Of a DNA stretch of 64,000 nucleotides, positions 26,248-34,096 are shown piece by piece. The position numbers and the translations under genes are program-made. The notes beneath the pieces are model-generated. The model did not search any database and had not been told where the DNA came from. It saw only the letters and a program-made list of their open reading frames with translations. This DNA comes from Marinilongibacter aquaticus (GTDB lineage Bacteria > Bacteroidota > Bacteroidia > Cytophagales > Spirosomataceae): contig NZ_CP083757.1 in NCBI RefSeq assembly GCF_020149935.1, positions 1,364,001 to 1,428,000 of the forward strand, in the 5' to 3' direction. Positions within the stretch are counted from its first letter, which is position 1; each line of letters begins with the position of its first letter.

Positions 26248-27975
26248 ATGAAGAAATTATTCATTCTTTCCATATTTACGCTCGGCCTGATATCCTGCGA
26301 TCTCGACAGATATCCATTGGATTCCATATCGCCAGAGACTTTTTTCAAAACCGAAAACGACTTGCTTCTGTACACCAATTCATTTTACAACATGATGCCT
26401 TCGGCTGAAGATGTGTACAATGAAGACGTGGACAATGTAGTGAAAACAAGCTTGAGAGCCGAAATTCAAGGCACCCGTACCGTGCCCACTTCGGGTGGTG
26501 GTTGGTCTTGGGGCGACCTTCGCAACATCAACTATTTCTTGTTGAATTCGGATAAATGCGAAGACAAAGCCGCGGTAGCCAAATACAATGGCTTGGCCCG
26601 TTTTTTCCGTGCCTTCTTCTACTTCGAAAAGGTAAAAAGATTTGGTGACGTACCTTGGTATTCGGAAGTAATCGAAACTTCTGATGAAGAATTGTTGACC
26701 AAAGCCAGAGACCCAAGAGCCACGGTAATGGATTCTGTTATGGCCGATATCGATTACGCCATTTCCAATCTAGACGATTCTCAACGCCTTTTCTCTATAA
26801 CAAAATGGACAGCCTTGGCATTGAAATCAAGAATAGCCTTGTACGAAGGTACTTTCAGAAAATACCATACTGAATTCAACCTGCCCAATGCCGACAAATT
26901 CTTGGACGCCTCGATCGCGGCTTCTGAAGAGTTGATGCAAAACAGCGGATACCGAATCTATACCGATTCGCCAGAAACAGCGTATCAAAAGCTTTTCTCG
27001 GCGGATGACGCCATCGCCGACGAGGTGATTCTTGCCCGTCATTTCAGCGACGAATTGCAAGTGTACCACAATTTGAATTATTACACCATGACAGCCTCTT
27101 ACGGTCGTCCAGGGCTTGAAAAAAGCCTGGTGAACAGCTACCTGATGGCCGACGGCTCTCGCTTTACCGATATTGCGGGATACGAAACCATGGAGTTTTA
27201 CGACGAAGTGCAGAACCGCGATCCCCGCTTGAGCCAAACCATCCGTACACCCGGTTATCATAGAATCGGTGAAACCGCGACGCTCGTGCCCGAATTCGGT
27301 GCCACAACCACGGGTTACCAGTTGATCAAATTTGTTTCGGAGCCCAAATGGGATACTTACGCCAAGGACATCACCGATATGCCCATCTTCCGTTATGCAG
27401 AAGTGCTCTTGAATTATGCCGAAGCCAAAGCAGAAAGAGGGACTTTGACGCAAAATGATTTGGATATCTCTATCAAACAAATTCGCGACCGCGTGGGCAT
27501 GCCAAACATCAATATTGCCCAAGCCAATGCCAATCCCGATTCGTACATCGATCAGTTGTATGCCCACGTTTCGGGAGCAAACAAAGGCGTAATCCTTGAA
27601 TTGCGTCGTGAAAGAAGAATTGAGTTGGTAATGGAAAACTTCTTCCGTTGGGACGACCTTATGCGTTGGAAAGAAGGCCAAACGCTTACACGCCAATTCA
27701 AAGGCATGTATTTCCCCGGCCCTGGAGAATACGACCTCGATCAAAACGGTACAGTTGACTTGGTGATTTACACCGACACCAAACCCGAGCTTCCCGGTGC
27801 TCAATTGCTGAAATTGGGCAGCGAGGTTTCATTGGAAAATGGAACCAATGGCGGAAACATTGTCGTGAACGGCCACATCAGCAAGAAATTCGATGAAAAT
27901 CGCGACTACCTATATCCCTTGCCTACTCAAGAGCTTTTGCTCAATACAAACCTGATACAGAATCCAAACTGGTAA
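26248..27975 (+). CDS. SusD/RagB-type substrate-binding lipoprotein
   Basis: A 575-residue surface lipoprotein that caps the SusC barrel and captures the substrate. The lipoprotein signal ends at C17 (LISC) and is followed by acidic residues (DLD), as in Bacteroidota surface-exported lipoproteins. The TPR-like helical body and the C-terminal RagB block with ELRRERRIELVMENFFRWDDLMRW, seen in part around residue 451-475, are characteristic. It is the partner of the preceding susC-like gene and is followed by a clear terminator, so the pair is a unit. Confidence 0.95.
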   Translation: MKKLFILSIFTLGLISCDLDRYPLDSISPETFFKTENDLLLYTNSFYNMMPSAEDVYNEDVDNVVKTSLRAEIQGTRTVPTSGGGWSWGDLRNINYFLLNSDKCEDKAAVAKYNGLARFFRAFFYFEKVKRFGDVPWYSEVIETSDEELLTKARDPRATVMDSVMADIDYAISNLDDSQRLFSITKWTALALKSRIALYEGTFRKYHTEFNLPNADKFLDASIAASEELMQNSGYRIYTDSPETAYQKLFSADDAIADEVILARHFSDELQVYHNLNYYTMTASYGRPGLEKSLVNSYLMADGSRFTDIAGYETMEFYDEVQNRDPRLSQTIRTPGYHRIGETATLVPEFGATTTGYQLIKFVSEPKWDTYAKDITDMPIFRYAEVLLNYAEAKAERGTLTQNDLDISIKQIRDRVGMPNINIAQANANPDSYIDQLYAHVSGANKGVILELRRERRIELVMENFFRWDDLMRWKEGQTLTRQFKGMYFPGPGEYDLDQNGTVDLVIYTDTKPELPGAQLLKLGSEVSLENGTNGGNIVVNGHISKKFDENRDYLYPLPTQELLLNTNLIQNPNW

Positions 27976-27984
27976 AATGATTTG

Positions 27985-28015
27985 AAAAAGAGTGCCTGCA
28001 AATGGCACTCTTTTT
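27985..28015 (+). terminator. Terminator after the susD-like gene
   Basis: A 12-bp stem (27985-27996 with 28004-28015), 7-nt loop, followed by a run of T. It separates SusCD from the phosphoesterase, perhaps with partial read-through. Confidence 0.9.
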
Positions 28016-28031
28016 TTATTTTTAGCTCACT

Positions 28032-29234
28032 ATGAAACTTTCAAACAGACGCACCTTTTTGGAAAACATTTCCAAAGCCGGAGCACTGGGCCTATTGCCC
28101 ACCATGGGCTTGGCCCAAGACAATCCCGAACCGAACAAAATAGTAGTAGGCCCTTACCTGCAAAACCTTACACCCGACTCTGTAACTATTGTATGGATAA
28201 GCAGCAAAAAATCGCTCAGTTGGGTTGAATACGGAGAAGGACGCTACACCAGCAAAAAAGCACTTGCCTACAACAACGGCCTGATTGAAGCGAACAACTG
28301 TATCCATAAAATCACCCTGAAAAACCTGAAACCGGGCACTGCACATCGATACCGTATAGTATCTACCGAAATTTTGGGTTTCAAGGGCTCGCGGGTAGAA
28401 TTTGGCGAAAGCATCGAAAGCCCTTTGCTTTCTTTCAGCACACCTGAACTTCGGGGCGAAGAAGTGAAACTGGTTATTTTGAACGACATCCACGACCGTC
28501 CGCAAATTATCCCTCAGCTACTTTACCGCCACGGATACAAAGGCAACGAGAAAGATTACGACTTTGTGGTTTTCAATGGCGATTGTTTCGATTGGGTGAG
28601 CAGCGAACAGCAAATGATCGACCACTTGCTTCAGCCCTGTATCGATATTTTTGCTTCTGAAACCCCTTTCTTACTCATCCAGGGAAACCATGAATGTCGG
28701 GGCGGTTTTTCGCGGCACATTCCAGAGTACTTCGCTTATCCCGAAAACAAGTATTATTTTTCTTTTCGTCAAGGCCCAATCCACTTCTTGGTACTCGATT
28801 CGGGCGAAGACAAGCCTGATGACAATGTGGAATACGGGGGTTTGGTGGCTTTTGACCAATACCGCGAAACCCAAGCCGAATGGCTGAAAAAGGAAATCGA
28901 AAAAGAGGAATTCAAACAAGCCCCTTTCCGTGTGTTGCTCATCCATATTTCGCCTTATCATTCGGGCGATTGGCACGGCACGCTGCATTGCCGAGAGGTT
29001 TTCGGCCCCATTCTGAACAAAGCGGGGATCGACCTTCAAATATCCGGCCACACCCATCGCTACATGATGCACGAGGCCGATGAAAACCACAATTACCCGA
29101 TTGTCATTGGCGGCGGCCCACTGGAAGGCAAAAGAACGCTGACGAAACTGAAGGCCGATTCGAAAAAGATGTATTTGGAAATGATACGCGACGACGGCGA
29201 AAAATTGGGCCATTTGGAAATTGCGGCCTCCTAA
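28032..29234 (+). CDS. Purple-acid-phosphatase-like metallophosphoesterase
   Basis: A 400-residue exported phosphoesterase. The N-terminus has a twin-Arg-like signal (NRRTFLE near residue 5, then a short hydrophobic stretch ending GLAQ). Residues about 35-130 are the fibronectin-like PAP N-terminal domain (VGPYLQNLTPDSVTIVW). The calcineurin-like catalytic domain follows with NDIHD, NGDCFD, GNHE, an IHIS His and a GHTH motif, i.e. the five metal-ligand blocks. The start is 17 nt after the SusD terminator. It may hydrolyse phosphoesters for uptake by the SusCD pair; this is inference from position. Its own terminator follows. Confidence 0.9.
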   Translation: MKLSNRRTFLENISKAGALGLLPTMGLAQDNPEPNKIVVGPYLQNLTPDSVTIVWISSKKSLSWVEYGEGRYTSKKALAYNNGLIEANNCIHKITLKNLKPGTAHRYRIVSTEILGFKGSRVEFGESIESPLLSFSTPELRGEEVKLVILNDIHDRPQIIPQLLYRHGYKGNEKDYDFVVFNGDCFDWVSSEQQMIDHLLQPCIDIFASETPFLLIQGNHECRGGFSRHIPEYFAYPENKYYFSFRQGPIHFLVLDSGEDKPDDNVEYGGLVAFDQYRETQAEWLKKEIEKEEFKQAPFRVLLIHISPYHSGDWHGTLHCREVFGPILNKAGIDLQISGHTHRYMMHEADENHNYPIVIGGGPLEGKRTLTKLKADSKKMYLEMIRDDGEKLGHLEIAAS

Positions 29235-29251
29235 ATATCACCACTCCAAAG

Positions 29252-29281
29252 AAAAGCAGTGCCCACAAGCACTGCTTTTTT
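29252..29281 (+). terminator. Terminator after the phosphoesterase
   Basis: An 11-bp stem (29252-29262 with 29269-29279), 6-nt loop, followed by T residues. It lies between convergent genes. Confidence 0.88.
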
Positions 29282-29299
29282 GTATGTTTTTGATTTTTG

Positions 29300-30796
29300 T
29301 CAATAGCCCGCCACCTTACCTTCTCTCAAGAGTGCTTTGATTTCCTTCAAATCAGCACGCAAGGCATTGAGGCCGTTTTCTTGCTTTTCGATAATCTCTT
29401 GCTGCTCTTGCACCGCCTTGATCAATGGAGCGATGAGGTCATTGTAACGCACGGAATAATAGCCTTCGCTGTCTTTGGCCAAAAGCCCCAACTGGGCTTC
29501 GCTGAAACCGTATTGCTTCAAAGTCCTCTCCAAGTCTTGGGCGATCAAGCCCATTTCCCGATCAGGGCCCGCATTGTTTTTGCGGTGATAACTCACGGGT
29601 TTCAGGTCTTTGATAAACTGCAAACCCAAAGGCACCGTTTCCACCTTTTCTTTCCAACGTATATCCGAAGTCACATTCCAAGCCACCTGGATATCCGCCG
29701 CTGTGATAGAGGTATTTCCCATCCGTATTTTGTTGCTGGCATCGACCTGTGCATTGTAGCCAATCGCAATCGCATTCCTAAAATCCGTACCTGTCACATC
29801 CGCATTGTACCCTATGGCTGTATTGTCGTTTCCGGTTTCATTCGTATAGAGAGCTTTATAACCCACTCCGGTATTTTTATCCGCCGTAGAAATATTGTAT
29901 AAAGCCTCCCTGCCAATTCCCGTGTTGCTATCTCCCTCTGTGTTTTTATATAAAGCCCGATATCCGTTAGCCGTATTGTAATTGCCGTCTGTGTTTGAGA
30001 AAAGAGCCGAGATTCCCATAGCCGAGTTATTTTCACCCAAAGTATTCGAATACAAAGCCGACCTTCCAAAGGCTGAGTTAGAAGAACCCTCTGTATTTGA
30101 ATACAAAGACATACTTCCAAAGGCCGAATTGAAAGAGCCCCATGTATTGGTGTAAAGTGCTGAGTAACCTCCTGCCGAATTATCATATCCGCTCTGATTA
30201 AGGAATAAAGTTTTACTGCCCAAAGCAGTATTGAACTGGCCCCAGTTGAACATGGGGATTTCTCCGCCCCTCAAAGCAAATGCCCCCACAGCAGTATTGA
30301 AAGTCATCTCACCTAAAGGGCCATTGTGAGCATAGGCCATGGCTTGATAACCTACGGCTGTAGACTGAGAATTGCCTACATTCGTTTCAAGAGCTGAGTA
30401 CCCTAATGCCACATTTCCCTCGCCAGCACTATTCGAATACAAACTCATCACCCCAATGGCCGTGTTTCGAACACCTACTACATTGCTGTACAAAGACCGA
30501 TACCCTATACCTGTATTCTCCTGACCACTAGTCGTTGAGAACAGTACGGAGTTCCCTATGGCTGTATTTTTATTCGAATATATGGAAAGTAGATCGTGGT
30601 ACTCTATCGAATTCAAACTGTACGGTCCCAAGGCTACATTCGACTCATTCCCCATAGCCATATTTCCAGCCCTTTTGGAAGTCAAGCCTTGCGGCAAAAT
30701 AGTTACCGATCCATCCTCCTCGGTGCTGAAAGTATGGACTTGCGAAAAAGCCAGAGTCGACAGGAAGCTGAGCAAGCAAATGACGAAGTTTCTCAT
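29300..30796 (-). CDS. Exported repeat protein with C-terminal peptidase S74 chaperone domain, copy 1
   Basis: A 498-residue exported protein. After a signal peptide (ending FSQ) come about 16 units of a 17-residue repeat of form NxAxGxxxLxxNxxGxx (for example NSAFGRSALYSNTLGEN), expected to form a beta-solenoid stalk. Residues 377 onward (SDIRWKE...) are a peptidase S74 / intramolecular chaperone domain, as in phage tail fibres and many Bacteroidota fibre-like proteins, where it trimerises the stalk and may cut itself off at the Ser. A short coiled-coil tail ends the protein. Residues about 366-461 are encoded by DNA identical to the paralogue upstream. A surface fibre or adhesin role is inference. 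Confidence 0.87.
   Translation of the reverse strand: MRNFVICLLSFLSTLAFSQVHTFSTEEDGSVTILPQGLTSKRAGNMAMGNESNVALGPYSLNSIEYHDLLSIYSNKNTAIGNSVLFSTTSGQENTGIGYRSLYSNVVGVRNTAIGVMSLYSNSAGEGNVALGYSALETNVGNSQSTAVGYQAMAYAHNGPLGEMTFNTAVGAFALRGGEIPMFNWGQFNTALGSKTLFLNQSGYDNSAGGYSALYTNTWGSFNSAFGSMSLYSNTEGSSNSAFGRSALYSNTLGENNSAMGISALFSNTDGNYNTANGYRALYKNTEGDSNTGIGREALYNISTADKNTGVGYKALYTNETGNDNTAIGYNADVTGTDFRNAIAIGYNAQVDASNKIRMGNTSITAADIQVAWNVTSDIRWKEKVETVPLGLQFIKDLKPVSYHRKNNAGPDREMGLIAQDLERTLKQYGFSEAQLGLLAKDSEGYYSVRYNDLIAPLIKAVQEQQEIIEKQENGLNALRADLKEIKALLREGKVAGY
29415..29701 (-). repeat. 287-bp exact repeat, copy 1
   Basis: Every base matches 31035-31321. Similarity continues to 29382 with one mismatch (29414) and fades past 29702. 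It covers most of the S74 domain. Confidence 0.95.
29790..30650 (-). repeat. 51-nt coding tandem repeats, gene 1
   Basis: Degenerate 51-nt units encoding the 17-residue solenoid repeat. They vary strongly at the DNA level, so they are protein repeats and not a CRISPR or simple satellite. Boundaries are approximate. Confidence 0.8.
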
Positions 30797-30877
30797 GGTA
30801 TCTTAATCTTTGTTTCAATCAAGATACCCCTATTCTCATGCGATTGCAAAATTGTTTTATCCAACGGCTACTTGCTC

Positions 30878-32980
30878 TTAATCCAATTGAGCCATCCCAT
30901 TGAGCATCAGAGCCTCCAATCGATCCAAGCGAGCAGTCAAGTCCTTGTTTACGTCGTCCTGCTTTTGCACCTTATCCTTTGCAATTTCCAAAAACCTTCC
31001 CTGCTTTTCGATAATCTCTTGCTGCTCTTGCACGGCCTTGATCAATGGAGCGATGAGGTCATTGTAACGCACGGAATAATAGCCTTCGCTGTCTTTGGCC
31101 AAAAGCCCCAACTGGGCTTCGCTGAAACCGTATTGCTTCAAAGTCCTCTCCAAGTCTTGGGCGATCAAGCCCATTTCCCGATCAGGGCCCGCATTGTTTT
31201 TGCGGTGATAACTCACGGGTTTCAGGTCTTTGATAAACTGCAAACCCAAAGGCACCGTTTCCACCTTTTCTTTCCAACGTATATCCGAAGTCACATTCCA
31301 AGCCACCTGGATATCCGCCGCCGTTATCGAGGTATTTCCCATCCGTATTTTGTTGCTGGCGTCGACGCGGGCATCGTAGCCAATAACGATGGCATTGCTC
31401 AAGTTGTATGATGAGACATCTGCATAAGCTCCCAAAGCGGTATTGTTGTGCCCCGTTGCGTTCTCAGCCATAGCATTGTTTCCGATAGCCGTATTGGAAT
31501 TCCCCGAATAATTCAAATCCAAAACCCGGAATCCCAAACCCACGTTGTATGAACCGATCTGGTTCGAATTGAAGCCTTCTTTTCCCATAATCACATTGTA
31601 ACTTCCTGTTGTATTCTGCACTGCCGAATACGAGCCTACCACAGAATTACCACTTCCCGAACTGTTGGCACCCAAAGCACCTCCTCCTACACCTGTATTG
31701 TCATTTCCCGAAGTGTTTCCGTACAGTGCATTGGCTCCAAGTGCTGTATTACTCCTTCCCGAATTGTTCGCGGCGGTTTCGCTACCCCTTAAACTTCCAG
31801 ACCCCAAGGCGGTATTCCCGGTCACCACGCCTTCAGCTAAATCACTGGCATATTTCATGGATTCGAAGCCGATTGCGGTAGAACCCGAATTGCCCACATT
31901 TTCTTTTAAAGCGAAAGCTCCAAAAGCCACATTGCCCGATCCTGTGGAATTGGCGTAAAGACTCCTTGATCCACTTGCAGAATTGTCGTTGCCCGTTGTA
32001 TTGCCAGCCAGAGCGTAAACACCATGGGCCACATTTCGGTCTCCGGTAGAATTGAAATAAAGCGATTCGCTTCCCACCGCTACGTTTTCTTCGCCATAGG
32101 TATTGGTATACAATGCATTCAGGCCTACAGCCGTATTTCTATCTCCTGCCACATTGCCAAACAAGGCCCTTTCGCCGACAGCCACATTGAAATTCCCGGT
32201 TGTATTCGTGTACAATGCTCGACTGCCAAAGGCGGTATTCATACTTCCTGCACTATTCGAAAACAAAGTGCGATAACCCGTAGCCGTATTCCGGAAACCG
32301 CTTGTATTCTCCTTCATGGCCTGATGCCCAATGGCTGTATTCCAGTAGCCTGCACTGTTGGACATCATCGCCTCGAAACCGACAGCTATATTTTCCGACT
32401 TCGTGGTATTGGCATAGAGAGCATCTTTGCCCACGGCCACATTATAAGAGCCCGAAGTATTGGAATACAGTGCCCGATGCCCTGCGGCTACATTGTGGTC
32501 ACCATTCGAATTGCTGTTCAACGTATAAAAACCGTTGGCTACATTTCCCTCGCCTGTATCGTTCAACACCAATGCCTGATATCCAGCAGCCACGTTCTCT
32601 TTGCCCGTTGTGTTTCGAAAAAGAGCTTTGTCGCCGATGGCTACGTTGAACATTCCTGTAGAATTGTCTCGCAAGGCATCAAAACCAAGCCCTACATTGC
32701 TATAGCCCAAACTGTTGTACCGCAATGCATTTTGCCCGACGGCCACATTGTTTTTGGCTTGATAGAAATAAACTATAGAGCCAATGTCAATATTGTTCAG
32801 GGCATCTTTCCCGATGGCAATATTCGAGGGGCTGTAATGGCTTCCCGACTTCTTTGACTGTACTCCATCGGGGGTAATTGTCAGGTAATTGTCGTTGGGG
32901 GTTTCGGTAAAAGTTTGGATTTGACCAAAAACAGGACTGGCCAAAAAGGCCAAACAGAGTAAAGTGTTCATCCTTTTCAT
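30878..32980 (-). CDS. Exported repeat protein with C-terminal peptidase S74 chaperone domain, copy 2
   Basis: A 700-residue paralogue of the downstream protein with a longer stalk: signal peptide (ending VFGQ), about 28 units of the 17-residue NxAxGxxxLxxNxxGxx repeat, the S74 domain from residue 565, and a 40-residue coiled-coil tail that differs from copy 1. The start at 32980 is chosen because it opens into the signal peptide; the frame runs to 33037 with a non-hydrophobic extension. An 81-bp gap separates the two genes, which could be one transcript. Residues about 554-649 are encoded by DNA identical to copy 1. Confidence 0.86.
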   Translation of the reverse strand: MKRMNTLLCLAFLASPVFGQIQTFTETPNDNYLTITPDGVQSKKSGSHYSPSNIAIGKDALNNIDIGSIVYFYQAKNNVAVGQNALRYNSLGYSNVGLGFDALRDNSTGMFNVAIGDKALFRNTTGKENVAAGYQALVLNDTGEGNVANGFYTLNSNSNGDHNVAAGHRALYSNTSGSYNVAVGKDALYANTTKSENIAVGFEAMMSNSAGYWNTAIGHQAMKENTSGFRNTATGYRTLFSNSAGSMNTAFGSRALYTNTTGNFNVAVGERALFGNVAGDRNTAVGLNALYTNTYGEENVAVGSESLYFNSTGDRNVAHGVYALAGNTTGNDNSASGSRSLYANSTGSGNVAFGAFALKENVGNSGSTAIGFESMKYASDLAEGVVTGNTALGSGSLRGSETAANNSGRSNTALGANALYGNTSGNDNTGVGGGALGANSSGSGNSVVGSYSAVQNTTGSYNVIMGKEGFNSNQIGSYNVGLGFRVLDLNYSGNSNTAIGNNAMAENATGHNNTALGAYADVSSYNLSNAIVIGYDARVDASNKIRMGNTSITAADIQVAWNVTSDIRWKEKVETVPLGLQFIKDLKPVSYHRKNNAGPDREMGLIAQDLERTLKQYGFSEAQLGLLAKDSEGYYSVRYNDLIAPLIKAVQEQQEIIEKQGRFLEIAKDKVQKQDDVNKDLTARLDRLEALMLNGMAQLD
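31035..31321 (-). repeat. 287-bp exact repeat, copy 2
   Basis: The partner of 29415-29701, offset 1620 bp, same orientation. It ends at the junction with the repeat stalk and the divergent C-terminal tail. Confidence 0.95.
31400..32865 (-). repeat. 51-nt coding tandem repeats, gene 2
   Basis: About 28 degenerate 51-nt units encoding the solenoid stalk of copy 2. Boundaries are approximate. Confidence 0.8.
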
Positions 32981-33235
32981 AATACTTTGGCTAGATGGTG
33001 ACACAGACAATATACCATCCAAAAGGCTGCTATTCAAATATTTGAATACAGTTTTAGTTTATGGATCAGCCCTTTTACTCAAAAAAAAGTTTCGCAATGG
33101 GCATGATTTGCTCTTCCATTTTTTCTAACAAACTCAAAAACCTTAAAGCCAACCATTCATCCACTCTGCTCTCCTTTAGGCATATTTTCATACAGGCCGT
33201 TTCAAGCCATTGTATCTTTAAATAAAAAAATCGAA

Positions 33236-33559
33236 ATGTTACTGACAACAACAAACACCGTAGAAGGCAAGCGAATTGTAGAATACAAAGGGCTTGTAAG
33301 TGGCGAAACCATTATTGGAGCCAATTTCATCAAAGATTTCTTCGCCGGTATCCGCGATATCGTCGGTGGGCGTTCGGGCTCGTACGAACGGGTATTGAAC
33401 GAAGCCAAAAATACTTCCATTTCCGAAATGGCCGAAAGAGCAAAAAATATGGGAGCCAATGCCATTATCGGCATTGATTTGGACTACGAAACTTTGGGGC
33501 AGGGAAACGGTATGTTGATGGTGACAGCGTCCGGCACTGCCGTGATATTGGCAGACTAG
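33236..33559 (+). CDS. YbjQ family (UPF0145) protein
   Basis: A 107-residue cytosolic protein of the YbjQ/UPF0145 family (PF01906), annotated elsewhere as heavy-metal-binding on structural grounds. The family pattern is visible: an N-terminal [16 protein letters not shown] strand pair, the [14 protein letters not shown] block and [13 protein letters not shown]. The length matches. The function is not established. TATCTTTA at 33213-33220 is a fair -7 candidate. It ends 10 bp before the convergent DinB-like gene. Confidence 0.93.
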   Translation: MLLTTTNTVEGKRIVEYKGLVSGETIIGANFIKDFFAGIRDIVGGRSGSYERVLNEAKNTSISEMAERAKNMGANAIIGIDLDYETLGQGNGMLMVTASGTAVILAD

Positions 33560-33568
33560 CGTTTAAGG

Positions 33569-34096
33569 CTATTGGAGAGCTTCTTCCAATTCGGACTTTT
33601 GTCTTAAATGATGCCGCAAGTGGATGTCCATATGCTGGAACCACTCGTGGGCATTGCTCCAACCCAAAACAGGATGCAGGGTACGGTACTGTCCTTCGTC
33701 CTGTTTTATATCTTCCATTTTCGCCAGAATATCCTCCAAAAGCGGCGTCCAATTTTCTCGATAAAAGGAAAGCGACCGGGCTTGCGGGTTTTCGGCTTCT
33801 TCTCCACCGGGCACCTTGAATTTCTTATTCGGAAAAGCATTGGCTTGCAACACAGCCTCGGCAATAGGACTCCGCTGTTCGCCTTCTCGGCCTTTCCTCT
33901 TTTCGAGGCAACGGTTTATATTGGCCAAGAAAAAGACATATCCCGTAACGTATAAATGGGCGTACATCTGAGCCAAAGACCAAGAGTGCTCGTCCTTTTT
34001 CGATTCAAAACCTTTCGCATTATAGCCTTGAAGAGCCTGTGCGTATAGGGCAAAAGTATGTCTCAAGCTTGCGGCTATTTCTTCGAGTTCTTTCAT
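33569..34096 (-). CDS. DinB-like four-helix metal-binding protein
   Basis: A 175-residue DinB/DUF664-superfamily protein. The His positions expected for the metal site are seen: one in the WSLAQMYAHL helix (about residue 47) and two in the NAHEWFQHMDIHLRHH helix (about 150-160). The superfamily includes thiol transferases and enzymes of unknown role. Its ATG overlaps the stop of the upstream glycosidase-like gene as ATGA, so it is translated from the same message. The function is unknown. Confidence 0.82.
   Translation of the reverse strand: MKELEEIAASLRHTFALYAQALQGYNAKGFESKKDEHSWSLAQMYAHLYVTGYVFFLANINRCLEKRKGREGEQRSPIAEAVLQANAFPNKKFKVPGGEEAENPQARSLSFYRENWTPLLEDILAKMEDIKQDEGQYRTLHPVLGWSNAHEWFQHMDIHLRHHLRQKSELEEALQ

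Noticed and set aside
28032-29234. The phosphoesterase as a simple member of the SusCD operon.
   Set aside because: A strong hairpin with T run (27985-28015) lies between them, so full cotranscription cannot be assumed.
29297-31411. Open plus-strand frames opposite the S74 proteins (29297-29902 and 30596-31411), with similar translations in both.
   Set aside because: Their similarity follows from the shared 287-bp DNA of the true genes on the other strand.
29790-32865. Regular 51-nt repeats, at first look like a CRISPR or satellite array.
   Set aside because: The repeats are coding, all in frame, degenerate at the DNA level and without unique spacers.
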